NCBI GenBank assembly: GCA_044464175.1
Contig: JBIQLO010000173.1
Span: 1-8,859 of the forward strand
Direction: 5' to 3'
DNA from: JBIQLO01 sp044464175
GTDB lineage: Bacteria > Planctomycetota > Phycisphaerae > Tepidisphaerales > Tepidisphaeraceae
DNA: 8,859 bases
In this document: in pieces, positions 1 through 6,659 of the stretch
Position numbering within the stretch: position 1 is the stretch's first letter
How the letters are laid out: every line of letters begins with the position of its first letter
Translations under genes and position numbers: made by a program
Notes under the pieces: generated by a model
Database searches by the model: none
The model's input: only the letters and a program-made list of their open reading frames with translations
Told to the model about the DNA's origin: nothing

Positions 1-551
1 CCGCGGCAGGCGGTCCATCCCATGACGGCCGGGATCGCGCCGGGCACGGCCCCGACGATCGTGTTCAAGGTGGAGCGGCGCTTCAGGGGCGTATAGACAA
101 AGGCGTAGCTCAAGAGGGTGAAGGCCCCGAGCGCCGCGGTCAGCGGGTTGACCAGCAGCGTCAGGTAAACCACCCCGGCCACGCCCATGACAATGGCGAA
201 GGCCAGCGCTTCACCCGGCGAGAGACGGCCGGCGGGCAGGGGGCGGTCGGCCGTCCGGGGCATCAGGGCATCGTATTGGCGCTCAATGTACTGGTTGAGC
301 GTTCCGGCCGAGGCGGCGGTCAGGGCGGTGCCGATCAGCGTGTGCAGCAGCAGCAGCCACTGCCAGCCGTTCATGGAAGCGCCGGCGGCCATGTAGTAGC
401 CGACCATGGTCGTGATGACCACCAGGAAATTAAGCCGCGGCTTGGTCAGTTCATAAAAATCGACCAGGCGCGAGCGCGGGGCGGCGGCCGACGACGGGGC
501 GGCACTGCCCAGGGTCAAAAGCGGTTCGGAAACGTCGGAAGCAGGTTTCAT
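1..551 (-). CDS. ctaB: Protoheme IX farnesyltransferase (heme O synthase), 3' end outside the window
   Basis: Integral membrane UbiA-family prenyltransferase that attaches a farnesyl group to heme B to make heme O, the precursor of heme A. I translated it by hand from the ATG at 549-551; 183 residues are visible of a usual length near 300, and the frame is still open at the left edge. Seen: the N-terminal family block LTKPRLNFLVVITTMVGYY (about residues 35-53). The prenyl-diphosphate/Mg site is N86, E90, D94 followed by M97, R99 and T100 and then ADRPLPAGRL. A later conserved block is YTPLKRRSTLNTIVGAVPGA (about 153-172). It lies 35 bases downstream of ctaA, the enzyme for the next step, so the two are probably co-transcribed. 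No Shine-Dalgarno sequence is visible; the upstream gap is almost wholly filled by a repeat element. Identification is firm. Confidence 0.95.
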   Translation of the reverse strand, partial: MKPASDVSEPLLTLGSAAPSSAAAPRSRLVDFYELTKPRLNFLVVITTMVGYYMAAGASMNGWQWLLLLHTLIGTALTAASAGTLNQYIERQYDALMPRTADRPLPAGRLSPGEALAFAIVMGVAGVVYLTLLVNPLTAALGAFTLLSYAFVYTPLKRRSTLNTIVGAVPGAIPAVMGWTACR

Positions 552-560
552 CGCATTTAT

Positions 561-635
561 GTAGGGGCCGCCTCAGGCGGACCGGGTTACGCCGACGGAG
601 ACAAGGCAGCCGGGTTCACTGAAGCGGACGCTGCC
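561..635. repeat. Composite inverted repeat, copy A (BIME-like)
   Basis: Two related hairpin-forming halves in opposite orientation. The left half (561-590) contains CCGCC-TCA-GGCGG. The right half (about 606-635) is more degenerate and carries CCGGGTTCACTGAAGCGGA, which matches 16 of 19 positions of the corresponding part of copy B's left half read in reverse complement. The spacer between halves is about 15-18 bases. The left half begins GTAGGGGCCGC and ends CGGGTTACG, nearly the same as copy B (GTAGGGCCCGC ... CCGGTTACG). The element covers the last 16 or so codons and the stop of ctaA and ends 9 bases before the ctaB start. It resembles REP/BIME elements in layout; I do not recognise a named family. 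Confidence 0.75.
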
Positions 636-1687
636 AAGTTTATCCGTCCGGCCCGAGGGTACAAGCGCGCGGTCCGCAGGAAAAGCGTGAAAGTGACCAC
701 CAGCAGCAGCGCGCCCACCGCCACATGGGCGCTGGCGATGTCGGCCGGCTTGCGGTAAAGGACCGTCAGCACGCCCAGCGTCACCTGCGTGATCAGCAGC
801 AGAATCAGCAGCAGCGCCGGCCTCAAAAGCCGGGGATGGTCGCGGTGACGCCACAGGGCGAAGACGATCATGGGCAGCAGCCCCAGGGTCACCACGATGG
901 CCCCGAGTCGGTGGGCAAAGTGAATCCAGACCTGCCCAAGGGTTACGCGGTCCATGTTTAGGGTGAAGATGCGGTAGGCGTTGTCGGCCGCCAGGTCGCT
1001 GGCGTTCATCGGCGGCAGCCAGTGGCCGTAGGCTAGCGGCAGGTCAGGGACGGCCAGACCGGCTCCGGAATGGCGCATCACCGCGCCGATGATCAGTTGG
1101 AGATAAATCAGGCCAAGGGAGAGGGCGGCCAGGCGCAGGAGCGTTCGTCCGGCCGGGGATTCGGAGCGGAGCTCGCCCCTGGTGGTGATCCACCAGCGGG
1201 AGGTGACGATGGCGGTAGCGGCGGCCAGGCAGAAGAAGGCTTGGGCGACGCAGGCATGAATGGCGGCCAGGCCCAGGTTGAGCAGGACCACCCGCAGCCC
1301 CCCCAGAATGCCCTGGAAAAGAACGCCGATCAGGACCGCCAGACTCAGCCACAGGCGCGGGCCGCGCTTTTCGCTCCAGAGCGCCCAACCGGCCAGCAGC
1401 AGCGAGAAAAACCCGACCGCCGCGCCCATCAGGCGGTGGGTGTGTTCATAAAAAATCCCGCCGACCCACTGGCTGGGGGGAAACAGAAACATGTTGTAGC
1501 CGAAGGAGTTGGGCCAATCCGGCACGCTCAGCCCCGCCCCGTGGCTGGTGACCAGCCCCCCCATGAAAATCAGCAGGAAGGTGGCCACGACCGTGACGAC
1601 CGCCAGCCAGTGCAGGGGGCCATTGTACTGGTCCGCTCTGAGCCTCCCGCGGGCGGGCCGGGCAGATTGATAGTTAAGTCTCTCCAT
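587..1687 (-). CDS. ctaA: Heme A synthase (CtaA/COX15 family)
   Basis: Membrane enzyme that oxidises the C8 methyl of heme O to the formyl group of heme A for aa3-type oxidases. It has 366 residues and about eight predicted membrane segments in two homologous four-helix halves. First-half motifs: GGLVTSHGAGLSVPDWPNSFG (about 43-63), E81-H-T-H84-R and H144. Second-half motifs: GAVMRHSGAGLAVPDLPLAYG (about 201-221), H259-R and H321. E81 with H84, H144, H259 and H321 are the expected active-site and heme-ligand positions. The extracytoplasmic loop cysteine pair of Bacillus-type CtaA is absent, as in many other bacteria. No Shine-Dalgarno sequence is seen before the ATG. The C-terminal tail (about residues 351-366) and stop codon lie inside repeat copy A. 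ctaB follows. The family call is very secure. Confidence 0.96.
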   Translation of the reverse strand: MERLNYQSARPARGRLRADQYNGPLHWLAVVTVVATFLLIFMGGLVTSHGAGLSVPDWPNSFGYNMFLFPPSQWVGGIFYEHTHRLMGAAVGFFSLLLAGWALWSEKRGPRLWLSLAVLIGVLFQGILGGLRVVLLNLGLAAIHACVAQAFFCLAAATAIVTSRWWITTRGELRSESPAGRTLLRLAALSLGLIYLQLIIGAVMRHSGAGLAVPDLPLAYGHWLPPMNASDLAADNAYRIFTLNMDRVTLGQVWIHFAHRLGAIVVTLGLLPMIVFALWRHRDHPRLLRPALLLILLLITQVTLGVLTVLYRKPADIASAHVAVGALLLVVTFTLFLRTARLYPRAGRINLAASASVNPAALSPSA

Positions 1688-1756
1688 GGTGTGCGGGCAA
1701 GGAATGCGGGAGGCGGCGGACGCAACGCCCGATACGCCCTCACCGCAAGTTGCCCC

Positions 1757-1786
1757 AGTATAGCCCCCGCGAGCGCGAATTACGAA
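1757..1786 (-). promoter_or_regulatory. Weak candidate promoter for ctaA
   Basis: On the minus strand a TATACT hexamer (1757-1762) resembles a -10 box, with a poor -35-like TTCGTA (1781-1786) 18 bases upstream. It sits about 70 bases before the ctaA start, in the 179-base spacer between the sulfatase and ctaA (1688-1866), where a promoter is expected because the spacer separates two functional groups. Nothing else convincing was seen in this spacer: no RNA gene and no strong terminator. The promoter assignment is an inference from a single good hexamer. Confidence 0.25.
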
Positions 1787-1866
1787 GGGATGGAGGGCCG
1801 AGCGGCCTTATCGGCGTGTGGTAATTTGTCGCAGAATCAGTCAGAGGCGGGCATTGCGGGATCGAT

Positions 1867-3405
1867 TCAGGCCTGTTTCGCGGCCGGATCCCATTGACCA
1901 ATATACTTTCCCCCATCCCACCAGGGTTCATTCAGCCCGTCGCGCAACTGGCGGGCGCGGTCGCGCGTCTGTTCGATGAAGGCGGGGTTGGCGTTGAGAC
2001 AGCGGCTGACCATGTCGCGCTGCTGGTTATGTCGGCGGATCGCCTCGGCCACGGCCGGCCGATCGACGTGTGCCGCCAGGCGCGACCGCATCTGCTCCAG
2101 TAGGGGGGCATAGTCGGGATCGGCGACCAGGTTGCGGGTTTCACCCGGGTCGCTCGCCAGGTCATAGAGTTCATCCGTTTCCCGCTCATGGCAGACGTAC
2201 TTACAGGAGCCGCGCAGGAGCATGTAGGCAGCGCCCGGCGAGAGATAGCCATGGTATTCGGAAAAGACCTCGGCCTCCGGGGATTCCGCCTGTTGGCCGC
2301 CCATGAGCGGGCGGAGGCTCTTGCCATCCGTTGGAGTGGGCACATCAACTCCGGCGAAATCGGCGAACGTCGGCAGGCAGTCCACCAGTGAAACCGGCTG
2401 ATCGATCCGGCGCGGCGGCAGACCCGGCACACGGAAGCTCAGGGGAATGCGCTGGGCCTCTTCGTAGAAGTTCATCTTGCCCCAGAGGCCGTGGCGGCCC
2501 ATGTTTTCTCCATGGTCGCCCGTGACAGCTACGATTGTCTCACCGGCCCGGCCGGAGGCATCCAGGGCTTCCAGGAGGCGGCCCAACTGGCGGTCGGCGT
2601 ATTCAAGCCGCGCCAGGTAATGCGCCATCTGGCGGCGGCGGAAATCGGGGTTGAAGATCTCCGCGCCATTGCGCATCAGCAGATGCAGTCGCTGGGTGTG
2701 CTCGGGCAGCGCGTCAAAGTCGGCGGGTGTGAACGGCTCGAGGGGCAGGTCCCGTTTCAGGTATTTTTCATAGAGCGGTTCCAGCAGCGGACAGGGAGCG
2801 AAGCCGGTGTGCGCGGTGAAGTAGCCGACCACCATTGCAAAAGGCGGGTCGGGCGGCAGGCGCGCCTGATCGCCCAGAAACCGGCAGGCGCGGTCGGTCA
2901 CATACTCATCGTGGAGAAAAATGGGGCTGTCGCTGAAGGTGGGGACCCCGCTCTTGCGCTCCTCCGGCCCGGGCCGGCGCAGCGGGACCAGGTCGCCGGG
3001 AAAATCCGCCTGCACGCACAGCAGGGGGTTGATCATTTCGGAACTGAGCCGCTGTTCAAAGCCGCGATGGGTGTCCAGCCCGTGAATGTGCATCCGCCCG
3101 CACAGGGCCGTGCGGTAGCCGCCCAGCGTCAGCAGGTGGCCGAAGGTGGGAATGTGCTCGGGCAGGATGGAGCCGTTGTCATACCCGCCGCACCGGTGCG
3201 GATACAGCCCGCTCAGGAAACTGAGGCGCGACGGCCCGCACACCGGCGCGTTGCAGTGGGCATGCTCAAAACAGACTGATTCCTCCCGCAGACGGGTGAG
3301 GTGGGGCAGATCGACGCCAAACGTCTCGCCGCCGTCGCCGACCACCCGGCCGCAAAACTGCTCATACATCACGATGAGCAGATTGGGGCGATTGGAAGAA
3401 GCCAT
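1867..3405 (-). CDS. S1-type (formylglycine-dependent) sulfatase, choline-sulfatase-like
   Basis: Hydrolyses a sulfate ester; the substrate is probably a sulfated sugar, inferred from the neighbours. It has 512 residues, normal for the alkaline-phosphatase-like sulfatase fold. The sulfatase signature CGPSRLSFLSG starts at Cys56, the predicted formylglycine residue, so a maturase is needed; none is in the window. Other active-site features: H106 in GRMHIHG, H199 in YFTAHTGF, D297-H298 in TGDHGEN, and K310 in LWGKMNFYEE. Two positions differ from consensus. The first metal Asp (usually in a MxDQ/DD motif) is Glu15 in MYEQ, and the Lys of GK(W/M)H is Arg104. The protein starts directly at the fold with no signal peptide, so it is probably cytoplasmic. 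The start is supported by AGAGGA 7 bases upstream. It is the last gene of the unit, 12 bases after the prepilin stop. Confidence 0.92.
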   Translation of the reverse strand: MASSNRPNLLIVMYEQFCGRVVGDGGETFGVDLPHLTRLREESVCFEHAHCNAPVCGPSRLSFLSGLYPHRCGGYDNGSILPEHIPTFGHLLTLGGYRTALCGRMHIHGLDTHRGFEQRLSSEMINPLLCVQADFPGDLVPLRRPGPEERKSGVPTFSDSPIFLHDEYVTDRACRFLGDQARLPPDPPFAMVVGYFTAHTGFAPCPLLEPLYEKYLKRDLPLEPFTPADFDALPEHTQRLHLLMRNGAEIFNPDFRRRQMAHYLARLEYADRQLGRLLEALDASGRAGETIVAVTGDHGENMGRHGLWGKMNFYEEAQRIPLSFRVPGLPPRRIDQPVSLVDCLPTFADFAGVDVPTPTDGKSLRPLMGGQQAESPEAEVFSEYHGYLSPGAAYMLLRGSCKYVCHERETDELYDLASDPGETRNLVADPDYAPLLEQMRSRLAAHVDRPAVAEAIRRHNQQRDMVSRCLNANPAFIEQTRDRARQLRDGLNEPWWDGGKYIGQWDPAAKQA

Positions 3406-3412
3406 GAGACAA

Positions 3413-3418
3413 TCCTCT
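3413..3418 (-). promoter_or_regulatory. Ribosome binding site of the sulfatase
   Basis: AGAGGA on the minus strand lies 7 bases before the sulfatase ATG and overlaps the last base of the prepilin stop codon. It fixes the sulfatase start at 3405 and indicates close coupling to the prepilin gene. Confidence 0.7.
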
Positions 3419-4179
3419 TATTGCCGGTCGATGGTATCAAAAAACTGCTGCCAGGTTGAGACGGGCAGGATGCTCTTGTTGATGAATTTTGCGTGCCCAT
3501 CCATCCACAACGCATTCCAGCCATTGGGGTGTTGGAAGGGATCGGCCAGCAGGGAGGGCTTGTACCACGCACCCCCATCCATCACGATCACCGAATGGTT
3601 TGTCTGCGGAGTCATGCGATCGCGGACGTAGTCGTCATAGGCGTTGGGCTTGGTGACGACGCCGGAGTAGTTCCGGCCGGTATTGGAGATGTAGAAATAG
3701 TTATAGGAGATGTTGGAGGGGATGGTGTCGGCGGGGTTTCGATAGGAGGTCGCCCAGCCCCGCCCGTCGTTGGCGCGGAAGGGGCGGAAAAATTCATCCA
3801 TCGGACAAAACAGCGCATCCGGATTGGGCAGATAGCCGGCGGTGTACTGATCCCCATCTTTGTCATCCGGCTTGCAGACCAGCAGCGCCAGTCCCTGCGG
3901 GTATTTCGTGTAGGACCGCTCGATGACGCTGTGTCCGATGGCGGTGTAGGCGAGCATCTGCCCATACATCAGACGCTGGACCGGAGGGATCCATCCATTG
4001 TTGTCATTGGCGTACATGCGGACAGCCAGACCGATCTGGTGCAGGTTCGACAGGCACGCCGTCGCCTTGGCCGCCTGACGCGCCTTGTTCAAGGCAGGCA
4101 GCAGCATTGCGATCAGGATGCTGATGATCCCGATGACGACCAGCAGCTCAACCAGGGTGAATCCCTTGGACCTGTTCAT
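3418..4179 (-). CDS. Type IV prepilin/pseudopilin-like protein with H-X9-DG motif
   Basis: 253 residues. A short positive leader (MNRSKG) is followed by FTLVELLVVIGIISILIAML, the class III prepilin signal. A prepilin peptidase would cut after G6, leaving F7 as the N-terminal residue and E11 as the conserved Glu+5. The hydrophobic helix continues to about residue 33 with the LLPALNKARQAAKATACLSNLHQIGLA block typical of the large prepilin-like families of Planctomycetota, Verrucomicrobiota and Lentisphaerota. Near the C-terminus H217 is followed after nine residues by D227-G228, which is the H-X9-DG motif, and the end reads MDGHAKFINKS. The function of these proteins is not established; they may be minor pseudopilins of a type II secretion-like system or surface proteins. 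The start ATG overlaps the TGA of the preceding glycoside hydrolase gene, with AGGAG 7 bases upstream, so translation is probably coupled. No pilus assembly genes are nearby. Confidence 0.93.
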   Translation of the reverse strand: MNRSKGFTLVELLVVIGIISILIAMLLPALNKARQAAKATACLSNLHQIGLAVRMYANDNNGWIPPVQRLMYGQMLAYTAIGHSVIERSYTKYPQGLALLVCKPDDKDGDQYTAGYLPNPDALFCPMDEFFRPFRANDGRGWATSYRNPADTIPSNISYNYFYISNTGRNYSGVVTKPNAYDDYVRDRMTPQTNHSVIVMDGGAWYKPSLLADPFQHPNGWNALWMDGHAKFINKSILPVSTWQQFFDTIDRQ

Positions 4180-6638
4180 GGCATCACTCCTTCGTGTTGG
4201 GAGGCCGACAGATACAGCCGCCGCAGGTTTTGCGAGAAATGGGAATATGAGTCTTCCGTCAATGAATCGGGTTTGTCGCCGAATCCCTTGGCCACCGCTA
4301 GCGCCGCGTCGATTTGCCCGGCCAGATCGGCGCTCACCTGCTTATGCTCGCGCCGGTCCTTGAGCGTCAGGAGAATCTGCCCATCCTGCCACCCGAGGCG
4401 CAGCGCTTCCCAGCGGATGGAAGGAACCACGATCTCCTTCGTCACGTTGTACTTCCGGTTGAGCGGGTGGTTTTCCGTGCCGTCGTAGATGAAGCTGTAA
4501 TCCAGCAGCCCGCCGTCGCGGTCATCCCAGGAGAGGCCCCGGGTCACATTATAGGCCCAGTAGCCGATGCCGGTGAAGCCGTTGGCCACCGCCTCGACCG
4601 GATAGCTCAGCACATCCGGCAAAACCTTGTCCTTCTTCCCCCGGCTGACGTGATAGCTGAGGATCTCCATCCCCCGGCCGTCGCGCTGCTGCTCGAGGTA
4701 GGGGAAGGTGATCGTCTCGAAGGCGGTGTGCGGATTGAATCCCGGCGGCGACCAGCGCGACAGCTTCTCGGGATACGGATAGTAGGGGACCGCCACATCC
4801 AGGGACGGCCCGACCGCCTTGGCGTCGGCCGGCAGCGTGTAAATCCCCATCGTGGAATAGATCGGCAGTTTCGGCTCGAGCTTGCGCACAATCTGGCTCA
4901 GATCGACCATCCGCCGCACCTTCGCCCCCGGCGGGTTGGCCCACTGCTCGCCCGAGGCGATTTCATCCACCGGCAAAATCGCCCAGTGCGACCGGTCAAA
5001 ACCGTTGGCGGCGGCGTAATCCAGCCACGCTTTCAGCAAGTCACCGAACGCCCGCCGCATCGGCGGCGACCAATCCTCCTCCTTCGTCAGCGGCTCCAGC
5101 GGGCTTCCATCCGTCAGCTTCATCTTCCGCCCGCGCATGCTCCCAGGCCAGAAAATCACAAGCCGCTCGATCTTGGGACCATAAGCACGCATCCATCGGT
5201 CCTGCGGCGAGCCTTCAAATTTTGTCTCGGCCAGCGAGCCGTCGGCATTGAAGGTGGCCGGCGGGGCGTACGGAAATTCAATGCCCGTCACATGATGATC
5301 GGCCAAATCCTGCGCGGTTTCCTCCGGATGGGAGGCCGCCGGCTGGCAATCAGGATACATAAACTGCAACTGCCGCAGCTTCGGCTGCCGCGGCAGCGCC
5401 GCCGGCAGCACCTCCACCACCGCGTTGAGTGTCCGCCCCGTTCCCTGATCGTCCTTCAGGTCAATCCGCACCGGATGCGAGCCGGCCATGGCCGGCGTTG
5501 TCTTGAAGCCGACATACACCTTGACCGCGCTTCCTCCCGGCACCGTCAGCGCCCAGCCCGAACCGCTTTTAGCCAGCTTCGTCAGTGCATCGGCCACCCG
5601 CACCTTTTCCCGGTCGTAATAGTTCTCCAGAAACACCTGCCGGCGCACGGCCGGATCGGCCTTCTCCAGCCCGGCCACCTCCAGTTGCACGGTCGCTGCC
5701 TCCGCGCGCGTGTTCCAGATCGTCACCCCCAGCGCCTGATGCTCGTTGATGAGCGACACCACCCGCATCGAGTCCGCCGGCTTGGCCGGAAGAATTTCCG
5801 CCGGGTCCAGCCGCTCGGTTCCCCGGCCGAGCCCCGCGATGAATGACTGTCCGGGTGCCTGCAACTGATAAATGCCCGCCCCAAGCCGCGCCCGCTCTTT
5901 TTCGAGCGCATCCCCTTCTTTCATCAATGCGGGATCGAGCCGCGCGCACCGGTCCCGCACCGCCGTCGCCCGCTGGATGATCCGGTCCATCGCCGCCGCA
6001 TCCTTGACCTGCGCCCGCGCTGCCTGGGCGCGCTGGATCAAATAGTCCCACTCGCGCTGCATCCGGCGCAGCGCCGACTGATCCGCCTTCGAAATCGCCT
6101 GGTCGGCGGTGCGGAAGTGGTCCAGATAGACCGTTCCCTTTTTGTTGCTGCGATAAACCGCGATCCAGACCCGCCCATCCACCGCGCTGGGTGAAAAGTT
6201 CAGCGGCAGCACCACCGGCTTGTACTCCCGGCTCAGCGCCTTGCCCCAGGTCAGCCGGTGATGGACAAATTTGCTCTTCCCATCGGGCATCGTCTGCACA
6301 TACCCGAACATCGCCCCCAGCTCCGCCCCATCCTCCCCGGCCGCATCCAGCGTCACCGTCAGCTTGCGCCCGGCAAGGTGGTCCAGCTTCTGGTCGATGC
6401 TCAGCAGCACATACCCCTCCGTGAACTTCGCCGCCTTGGCCCCATCGCTGGCGTGGGGCGAGAGGGAAACCTTCGCCCCCTTGCCGATCGTCCATCCATC
6501 CGGCACGCCGTCGGCCGCCGCATTCTCCTCAAAACTCGGATTGGGCAGCGCCAGCCCCTCGGCCCGTGCCGCCGGCGCCAACGCCATCAGCGCCGTCAAA
6601 CCGATCCAGCACATGTGGAAGATCACGTTGTTCATCAT
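4176..6638 (-). CDS. Secreted DUF4091-like glycoside hydrolase candidate with N-terminal carbohydrate-binding-like domain
   Basis: 820 residues. Residues 1-26 form a signal peptide with a hydrophobic core and probable cleavage after ARA, so the protein is exported. Residues about 30-177 look like a CBM4/9-type beta-sandwich (LPNPSFEEN...GVPDGW at the start, GTVYLDHFR at the end). Residues about 180-255 are helical and charged, possibly a coiled coil. Residues about 288-412 look like an Ig-type beta domain. Residues about 420-760 look like a TIM barrel, with HWAILPVDE (D558-E559 as catalytic candidates), GIGYWAYNVTRGLSWDD and VPSIRWEALRLGWQDGQILLTL. The last motif is close to the (V)PSIR-EALRDGIEDYEYL ending of DUF4091 proteins. 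The substrate is not predictable. Two ATGs occur in tandem; the second (6633-6635) has the better Shine-Dalgarno spacing. It shares an ATGA overlap with the prepilin gene. The DUF4091 relation is from memory of motifs, not a search. Confidence 0.82.
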   Translation of the reverse strand: MMNNVIFHMCWIGLTALMALAPAARAEGLALPNPSFEENAAADGVPDGWTIGKGAKVSLSPHASDGAKAAKFTEGYVLLSIDQKLDHLAGRKLTVTLDAAGEDGAELGAMFGYVQTMPDGKSKFVHHRLTWGKALSREYKPVVLPLNFSPSAVDGRVWIAVYRSNKKGTVYLDHFRTADQAISKADQSALRRMQREWDYLIQRAQAARAQVKDAAAMDRIIQRATAVRDRCARLDPALMKEGDALEKERARLGAGIYQLQAPGQSFIAGLGRGTERLDPAEILPAKPADSMRVVSLINEHQALGVTIWNTRAEAATVQLEVAGLEKADPAVRRQVFLENYYDREKVRVADALTKLAKSGSGWALTVPGGSAVKVYVGFKTTPAMAGSHPVRIDLKDDQGTGRTLNAVVEVLPAALPRQPKLRQLQFMYPDCQPAASHPEETAQDLADHHVTGIEFPYAPPATFNADGSLAETKFEGSPQDRWMRAYGPKIERLVIFWPGSMRGRKMKLTDGSPLEPLTKEEDWSPPMRRAFGDLLKAWLDYAAANGFDRSHWAILPVDEIASGEQWANPPGAKVRRMVDLSQIVRKLEPKLPIYSTMGIYTLPADAKAVGPSLDVAVPYYPYPEKLSRWSPPGFNPHTAFETITFPYLEQQRDGRGMEILSYHVSRGKKDKVLPDVLSYPVEAVANGFTGIGYWAYNVTRGLSWDDRDGGLLDYSFIYDGTENHPLNRKYNVTKEIVVPSIRWEALRLGWQDGQILLTLKDRREHKQVSADLAGQIDAALAVAKGFGDKPDSLTEDSYSHFSQNLRRLYLSASQHEGVMP
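4187..4191 (-). promoter_or_regulatory. Ribosome binding site of the prepilin gene
   Basis: AGGAG on the minus strand lies 7 bases before the prepilin ATG, inside the last codons of the upstream glycoside hydrolase gene. It supports the overlapping start at 4179 as real rather than an in-frame internal Met. Confidence 0.75.
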
Positions 6639-6642
6639 TCAA

Positions 6643-6647
6643 CTTCC
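6643..6647 (-). promoter_or_regulatory. Ribosome binding site of the DUF4091-like gene
   Basis: GGAAG on the minus strand is 4 bases from the ATG at 6636-6638 and 7 bases from the next ATG at 6633-6635. The other two clear sites in this unit use 7 bases, which favours the second ATG. Only about 20 bases separate repeat copy B from the start, so no separate promoter fits between them. Confidence 0.5.
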
Positions 6648-6659
6648 GTAAACGCCCTT

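Noticed and set aside
554..556. Alternative ATG just upstream of the ctaB start
   Set aside because: It is out of frame with the conserved ctaB translation.
1796..1807. GGCCG-AG-CGGCC hairpin after the sulfatase as a terminator
   Set aside because: A 5-base stem with a 2-base loop and no T-tract on the minus strand; common by chance in GC-rich DNA.
1858..1892. Inverted repeat GGGATC/GATCCC at the sulfatase 3' end as a terminator
   Set aside because: The stem is 6 bases with a loop of 23 bases and there is no T-tract; it is mostly within the coding sequence.
1070..1897. Plus-strand open frame of 275 codons opposite ctaA and the following spacer
   Set aside because: Low-complexity Q/G/A/R composition and complete overlap with the well-supported ctaA.
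1740..1931. Small minus-strand frame (63 codons) spanning the sulfatase end and the spacer
   Set aside because: It starts inside the sulfatase in another frame, has no ribosome binding site that I can see and no recognisable features.
4314..5846. Long plus-strand open frame (510 codons) opposite the DUF4091-like gene
   Set aside because: It is rich in R, P, H and Q with no recognisable motif, as expected for the antisense shadow of a GC-rich gene; the minus-strand frame has a signal peptide and family motifs.
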